NCBI GenBank assembly: GCA_021787985.1
Contig: JAJYLG010000031.1
Location: forward strand, 1-33,841
From: Chloroflexota bacterium
GTDB lineage: Bacteria > Chloroflexota > Dehalococcoidia > DSGV01
Length of the DNA stretch: 33,841 nt
Reading direction: 5' to 3'
Part shown: positions 29,883 to 33,841 of the stretch, piece by piece
How the letters are laid out: the number at the start of each line of letters is the position of its first letter
Numbering within the stretch: position 1 is the stretch's first letter
The notes under the pieces: generated by a model
What the model was told of the DNA's origin: nothing
Database searches by the model: none
Seen by the model: the letters and a program-made list of their open reading frames with translations, nothing else
Translations under genes and position numbers: made by a program

Positions 29883-31073
29883 TCAGCCGACGGCGATCAC
29901 CTTCTGCGCCGCCAGCTCCCCGATCTCGTCGGTGGAGAAGCCTGCTTCCGCGAGGACCTCCCTCGTGTCGCGCCCGAGTGTGGGAGCCGGCCGGTAGCAT
30001 GGCGGGTCGGCGTCCGAGAGGCGCACCGGAGCGGCCATCATGGTGGTCGAGCCGGCCCACGGGTCATCCACGGTCACGAGCATGTCGTTGGCGAGGAACT
30101 GCTCGTGATCGAAGATCTCGGCGCGCCCCAGCACCGGGGCCGCCGGGACATCGTGCGCCAGCAAGGTCGCGAGCCACTCCGCGCGCGGCCTCGTGGCGAA
30201 CGCGGCCGCGAGGATCTCGTAGATGGAGTCCGACTCCTGGGCACGCTTCAGTGGCGCGTCGAAGCGCGGGTCGGCGGCCAGGTGCTCCAGCTCCAATGCC
30301 TCGCACAGCCGTTGCCACTGGCGGTCCTGAATGATGACGATGACCAGCCACTGGTCGTCGGCGCAACGGTAGGGCGCGTACATCGCCTGGCGCGAGTAGT
30401 CGCGTCCGTCCTCCTGGGCGGATGTCACGCGTACCGCGTCGACGGACTGCATGGCCAGGCTGGCCATGAGCAGCGAGCCGTCGACCATCTGTCCCCGGCC
30501 GCTGCGCTCGCGCATCAGCAGGGCGAGGGTGATGCCGTAGGCCAGCACCATCGGCGCGGAGCAATCCGCCACCCACACGCCGGAGGCGATGGGCATGCCG
30601 TCGGGCATCCGCCGGCGGCCGAGGATGCCGCTCAGCGCTTGGATGATGAGGTCATAACCGGGCTTGTCCGCGTACGGTCCACGGCTGCCGTACGCGGTCA
30701 GGTGCACGTAGATGAGGCGTGGGTTGATGCGTCGCAACGTCTCGTAGTCCACGCGCAGCCGGTCGGCCACACCGGGGCGAAAGTTGACCAGCACGACGTC
30801 GAAGCGAGGCACGAGGCGGTGGATCACCGCCTGGCCGGCTTCCTGGCGGAGATCGAGGGCGATGCCGCGCTTGTTGCGGTTCACCGCCAGGTAGGCGCGG
30901 CTCTGGCCGTCGCGGATCGGCGCCGCGGTGAGGGTGTAGCGCGAGTCGTCCCCGGTCAGCGGCTCGATCTTGACGACGTCCGCGCCCTGGTCGGCCAGGT
31001 ACATCGCTGCGCCGGGTGCGGCCCACATCTGCGAAAGGTCAAGAACGCGAATGCCATCCAGTGGTCGCGCCAT
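29883..31073 (-). CDS. CaiB/BaiF family (class III) CoA transferase
   Basis: This 396-residue class III CoA transferase moves CoA between acyl-CoA and a free acid through an aspartyl-CoA intermediate. The catalytic residue is Asp169 in GVWVADCSAPM, at the same number as in formyl-CoA transferase. The N-terminal GIRVLDLSQMWAAPGAAMYLADQGADVVKIE and NRNKRGIALDL blocks are canonical. It is the first gene of the Liv operon, 23 bp before the binding-protein gene, so import and CoA activation of the same acid may be coupled. Donor and acceptor cannot be read from the sequence. ATG 31073 gives the family's normal N-terminus. Together with the ligase at 22.3 kb it gives the region two ways to make acyl-CoA. 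Confidence 0.88.
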   Translation of the reverse strand: MARPLDGIRVLDLSQMWAAPGAAMYLADQGADVVKIEPLTGDDSRYTLTAAPIRDGQSRAYLAVNRNKRGIALDLRQEAGQAVIHRLVPRFDVVLVNFRPGVADRLRVDYETLRRINPRLIYVHLTAYGSRGPYADKPGYDLIIQALSGILGRRRMPDGMPIASGVWVADCSAPMVLAYGITLALLMRERSGRGQMVDGSLLMASLAMQSVDAVRVTSAQEDGRDYSRQAMYAPYRCADDQWLVIVIIQDRQWQRLCEALELEHLAADPRFDAPLKRAQESDSIYEILAAAFATRPRAEWLATLLAHDVPAAPVLGRAEIFDHEQFLANDMLVTVDDPWAGSTTMMAAPVRLSDADPPCYRPAPTLGRDTREVLAEAGFSTDEIGELAAQKVIAVG

Positions 31074-31142
31074 ACTGCGAGAGTAGACAGCGTGTCAGGC
31101 TGGTGCAACCATTCGCGCCTTGTCGGACCAGCCGGCGCCGGG

Positions 31143-32288
31143 CTACGGGTGGTAGTACCAGCGGTCGGTGAACGTCCCCAGCGGCGGGTAGTACTGCATG
31201 ATCCAGGCGCCGGCGGCAGGCCAGATCGGCGCGCCGTTGAGGCTGGCCCAGGATCCCGGACAGGCGAGCGGCTGGCCGAGCGGCTGGCTCCACACCAGGC
31301 ACGATTGGCCGGGCTGCAGCGCCCCACGGGCGAAGGTGAACGTGTTGCTCCCGTCCGGTGAGCGGAGCTGCAGGCCTTCGAGCGGGGCCGGCGCTCCACC
31401 CACGTTCTGCAGCTCGACGTACTCGCGCGTCACGTCCGCTGCAATGCCCACGGCGACGGCGCGCAAGTTCGGCCAGCCCTGCTGCTGCGACACTTGCGCG
31501 ACCACGTCCAGGTCGCCGGCGGCGGCGTGGATGCGGATGTACGCCAGCAGGATGTCGGCGGGCGTCGGTTGCGCGACGCCGAACCAGTGCAGCACGCCGG
31601 TCAGCTCGCCGCGGGCGTTGTACCAGAGGGCGGCGCGCATCGGGTCGCACTCGGGCTGGGTGTCGGGCCGCTCGGGGATGCAGCGCCGCGTGCGGTCGCG
31701 GTCGATGCGCCGCAGCAGAGGCTGTCCCGGTCCCGGGTCGAGCGCTGGCGGCGAGGTGGTGGGGCCGTCGGACGCACACGGCGTGAGTCGGGTGCTGACG
31801 GTGTTGGAGACCACCGGGTCTTGGCCGGGCACGGACACGATGAAGGTCACCTGGAGCGTGCCGCACGGGCCGGGGGGAGCCCAGGTGGTCACGGCCACCG
31901 CGGCCGCGCTTGCGCCCGGTAGGGTGAAGGTGCACGGCAGGGAGGAGCAGGAGGCCGCCGCGTCGGCGCCGCTGACCGCCTCCACTTCCAGCGCCGCGTC
32001 GAGCTGTCCCTCGACGGTGACCGCGCTGTCGCCGCCGGTGTTCTGGACGACGAGCTGATAGGTGAAGATGGTGCCCGAAGGCATCCAGGAGGGCCCGACG
32101 GCGGCGGCGGAGATGAGCGGCGGGGCGGCCATTGGGGTCGGGGTGGGCGTGGGTGTCGGTCCAGCGGGCGCCGCCGCGGTGGCGCTCGGTCGCATGGTGG
32201 CGAGCGCGGCAGCCGCCGTCAGGCCGACGAGGGCAGTGGCCAGGAGCGCCAGCGGAACGCGCCCGGCGCGGCGGAGTGTCGTCGGCAT
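31143..32288 (-). CDS. Secreted protein with DUF11/CARDB-like region and Lamin-tail domain
   Basis: This protein of about 381 residues is exported: a signal peptide at about 10-32 (VPLALLATALVGLTAAAALA) is followed by a Thr-Pro repeat linker (PTPTPTPTP, near 44-52). Next is a region around 65-150 resembling DUF11/CARDB surface domains (TYQLVVQNTGGDSAVTVEG), with paired cysteines. The C-terminal third, about 275-350, is a Lamin-tail domain: TREYVELQNVGGAPAPLEGL, then LQPGQSCLVWS. Lamin-tail domains in bacteria often accompany secreted nucleases or matrix proteins; no nuclease motif is visible here. ATG 32288 is chosen as the start since the signal peptide begins there, though the ribosome-binding site is weak and the frame extends upstream to 32432. 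Confidence 0.65.
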   Translation of the reverse strand: MPTTLRRAGRVPLALLATALVGLTAAAALATMRPSATAAAPAGPTPTPTPTPMAAPPLISAAAVGPSWMPSGTIFTYQLVVQNTGGDSAVTVEGQLDAALEVEAVSGADAAASCSSLPCTFTLPGASAAAVAVTTWAPPGPCGTLQVTFIVSVPGQDPVVSNTVSTRLTPCASDGPTTSPPALDPGPGQPLLRRIDRDRTRRCIPERPDTQPECDPMRAALWYNARGELTGVLHWFGVAQPTPADILLAYIRIHAAAGDLDVVAQVSQQQGWPNLRAVAVGIAADVTREYVELQNVGGAPAPLEGLQLRSPDGSNTFTFARGALQPGQSCLVWSQPLGQPLACPGSWASLNGAPIWPAAGAWIMQYYPPLGTFTDRWYYHP

Positions 32289-32351
32289 GATGCACCGTCC
32301 TGCGGTTGTCAGCGGCTGGCGGGGGCCTGCCCCCGCGAGCTGGCGAGGGCG

Positions 32352-32399
32352 GCCCCGCCCCGCGTGGGGCCCAAGCTGCTTCCCTGGGCGGGGCGCCCC
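32352..32399 (-). terminator. GC-rich hairpins downstream of the SGNH hydrolase gene
   Basis: GCCCCGCCC (32352-32360) pairs perfectly with GGGCGGGGC (32386-32394). Shorter alternatives are GCCCC-GCGT-GGGGC (32357-32370) and the palindrome GGGGCGCCCC (32390-32399). The hairpins lie between the SGNH stop and the Lamin-tail gene, suggesting separate transcripts. No T-run follows. Confidence 0.3.
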
Positions 32400-32446
32400 C
32401 ACTTGAGGTTCGGCCGCTGGCCGCAAGAGCAAAGGCCGCCGTGCGC

Positions 32447-33394
32447 CTAGGGCAGGCGGCCGGACGCGAGTCGAGCGAGATTCGCCAGGCTCGCGGCGAT
32501 CACCAGGTCGCGCACGTTGTTCCCGGCGCGCAGGCAGTCGAGCGTGAAGACGGAGGGGCCGCGGCCGCAGGTCGTCAGGTGGGTGCCGTCAGGCAAGTAC
32601 GCGGTGCGTGGGCCGGTGGTCGAACGGAGCGCCACCGACAGGTCGATCAGCGGCAGGCGGCGTTCGGCCGCGATGCGGCGGATCTCTTCGTTGACTTCGC
32701 TCGCCCAGCGGTCGTGCTCCTCCACCGCCGGGCTCCCCGGCACCGTGATCAGGACAGGCACGACGTGGCGCGCTTCGAGCGCGGATACCAGGCGCAGCAT
32801 GCCGCGGCGGAAGCAGGCGAGTTGCAGGTCGCACCAGTACCAGTCGTTGGTGCCGTACTCGATCAGCGCGAACGCCGGCTTCGCCACGCGCTGCTCATGG
32901 TCCAATGGCGTCTCGCCGGGACGGCAGTCGGGCAGGCGGCATGCTCGCGGCAGGAAGGGGAAGGTCACGCCGCCGCCGGGGACCGTCGCGGCCGAGCGGT
33001 GTGAGCAGCTATCGAAGGGCTCGCTGCAGAACCAGCGCACTCCGTCGCGGTACGCGTCGTAGCCGGACCAGGCGGCGCGTGCCAGCCCGCAGTAGGTGTC
33101 GCAGTCGGCGCTGATGCTATCGCCGAGCTTGATGAAGGCGTGTGGGTTGAGGCCCTGCGCGCTGCCGGCGCCGAGCAGGTCGTGGACACGCGCCGTGACG
33201 GCCGCGTCGGGAACGAACGCGCCCGGCACGACCACGTACGCCTCCTGGGAGGGCGCCGCCGTGGCGAAAGCGGGGCTCGTCGTGGCGGGAGCGCCGGCCG
33301 GGGCCGGCCGCGCGTGGGCTGCGAACGCGAAACCGACCGCGGCCGCGGCCCCGATGGTGGCGAGCAACACCGACGTCCCGTGTCGGATGTGCAT
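32447..33394 (-). CDS. Secreted SGNH/GDSL-family hydrolase
   Basis: This 315-residue exported esterase/lipase-like enzyme has a signal peptide at 1 to about 28. The catalytic blocks are block I KLGDSIS (nucleophile Ser93), block III EYGTNDW near 188-194, and block V DGTHLT near 270 with the Asp and His of the triad. Eight or more cysteines, several in close pairs, suggest disulfides in the extracellular fold. SGNH enzymes cleave carbohydrate esters, lipids or acyl groups; the substrate is open. It is adjacent to and on the same strand as the secreted Lamin-tail protein, with 158 bp and GC-rich hairpins between. ATG 33394 fits the signal peptide. Confidence 0.8.
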   Translation of the reverse strand: MHIRHGTSVLLATIGAAAAVGFAFAAHARPAPAGAPATTSPAFATAAPSQEAYVVVPGAFVPDAAVTARVHDLLGAGSAQGLNPHAFIKLGDSISADCDTYCGLARAAWSGYDAYRDGVRWFCSEPFDSCSHRSAATVPGGGVTFPFLPRACRLPDCRPGETPLDHEQRVAKPAFALIEYGTNDWYWCDLQLACFRRGMLRLVSALEARHVVPVLITVPGSPAVEEHDRWASEVNEEIRRIAAERRLPLIDLSVALRSTTGPRTAYLPDGTHLTTCGRGPSVFTLDCLRAGNNVRDLVIAASLANLARLASGRLP

Positions 33395-33472
33395 GCGGAC
33401 GGCACCCCTGGTGAGCTACGGCCGGCCCCAGCGGCGACAAGATCCGTCGGGGCAGGCCGCGCGTGACGTCGC

Positions 33473-33841
33473 TCAGGCCACGCGTCGCAGGACCGCGTGC
33501 GGAGGCAAGGCACGGGCCTGGGGCACGCTCGCGTCGATGGCAAAGCGGGCGACGAGCTGGTTGAGCTGCTCGCCGGTAGTTGCGAGCTGTTGCGCCTGGG
33601 CCGAGATCTGCTCGACCTGTGCTGCCATCTCCTCGGCGCTCGCGCTCACCTCCTCGGCGGCGGCGCTCTGCTGCTGGGAGACGGCGGCGATGGAGTCGAC
33701 GGCGGAAGTGACCTGGGCAGCGTTCGCGGCCATGTGCTGGGTGGCGGCGGTGTTCTCCGTGACGACGGTCGTCACCCGCTCGAGGGCCTCGACGACGGTG
33801 CGCGCACCGGCGGCCATCTGCTGGGCGGGGGCGGCGATGCC
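33473..33841 (-). CDS. Methyl-accepting chemotaxis protein, C-terminal end (runs off window)
   Basis: This frame enters from the right edge and ends at TGA (33473-33475), giving the last 122 residues of a chemoreceptor. It is an Ala/Gln/Glu-rich coiled coil: VTENTAATQHMAANAAQVT, then IAAVSQQQSAAAEEVSAS and AEEMAAQVEQISAQAQQL. The S-x-Q-Q/E-x-x-A-x-E-V/I-x-x-S pattern is the descending helix of the methylation bundle of the MCP signalling domain. The final part is a short basic tail without a CheR-tether pentapeptide. The sensory and hairpin-tip regions lie outside the window, so the ligand cannot be judged. Confidence 0.8.
   Translation of the reverse strand, partial: GIAAPAQQMAAGARTVVEALERVTTVVTENTAATQHMAANAAQVTSAVDSIAAVSQQQSAAAEEVSASAEEMAAQVEQISAQAQQLATTGEQLNQLVARFAIDASVPQARALPPHAVLRRVA

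Noticed and set aside
31098-31133. GGCTGGT/ACCAGCC inverted repeat as a terminator for the Lamin-tail gene
   Set aside because: The stem is only 7 bp with a 22-nt loop and no T-run; chance occurrence is likely.
1-33841. CRISPR arrays, tRNA or rRNA genes, integrases or phage genes
   Set aside because: No regularly spaced repeats, no tRNA or rRNA-like sequence and no recombinase motifs were recognised on either strand; the only mobile trace is the short transposase tail.

Overview
The window is a very GC-rich bacterial chromosome segment. Many genes start with GTG or TTG. Lipoprotein and Thr-Pro-rich secreted proteins, a Lamin-tail-domain protein, a THUMP-like methyltransferase and large branched-chain transporter clusters occur together, which fits Chloroflexota or a similar high-GC phylum. 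This placement is inference: there is no rRNA or other marker gene.

Layout. (1) 1-1799: a PEP-utilising-enzyme fragment and threonine dehydratase diverge from a 51-bp gap, and both look leaderless. (2) 1938-12973: an accessory region. It opens with a decayed DUF4258/DUF2283 pair. Next comes a 10.4-kb island bounded by two imperfect ~86-bp direct repeats whose first 46 bp are identical. The island holds a transposase remnant and a five-gene operon: amino-methyltransferase, DrmE-like protein, DrmA helicase, DrmB (DUF1998) and DrmC (phospholipase D fold). This is a DISARM anti-phage system in an unusual combination: DrmE with a beta-class amino-methyltransferase instead of the usual C5-cytosine enzyme. 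(3) 12989-16114: housekeeping genes (TlpA-like thioredoxin, SDR, THUMP-like methyltransferase, OsmC). (4) 16634-23872: a TetR regulator, a periplasmic binding lipoprotein and a tightly packed B12-dependent acyl-CoA mutase operon (large subunit, cobalamin subunit, MeaB-type GTPase, acyl-CoA ligase). A 21-bp exact repeat lies on each side of it. (5) 24192-25277: a membrane diguanylate cyclase. (6) 25321-31073, minus strand: a CoA transferase heading a complete Liv-type ABC transporter operon with a LivM-LivG fusion. (7) 31143-33841, minus strand: a secreted Lamin-tail protein, a secreted SGNH hydrolase and the end of a chemotaxis receptor.

How the genes work together. In region 2 the methyltransferase should mark self DNA, while DrmA-DrmB (with DrmE and DrmC) act on unmodified or phage DNA. 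In regions 4 and 6 a carboxylic acid would be bound and imported, activated to a CoA thioester by the ligase or CoA transferase, then rearranged by the AdoCbl mutase, with the GTPase protecting or reloading the cofactor. The mutase has lost almost every substrate-contacting and catalytic residue known from methylmalonyl-CoA mutase, so its substrate is probably not one of the characterised ones.

The two strongest leads are the DISARM variant on its repeat-bounded island and the divergent CoA mutase operon. No CRISPR array, rRNA, tRNA or intact mobile element was seen.
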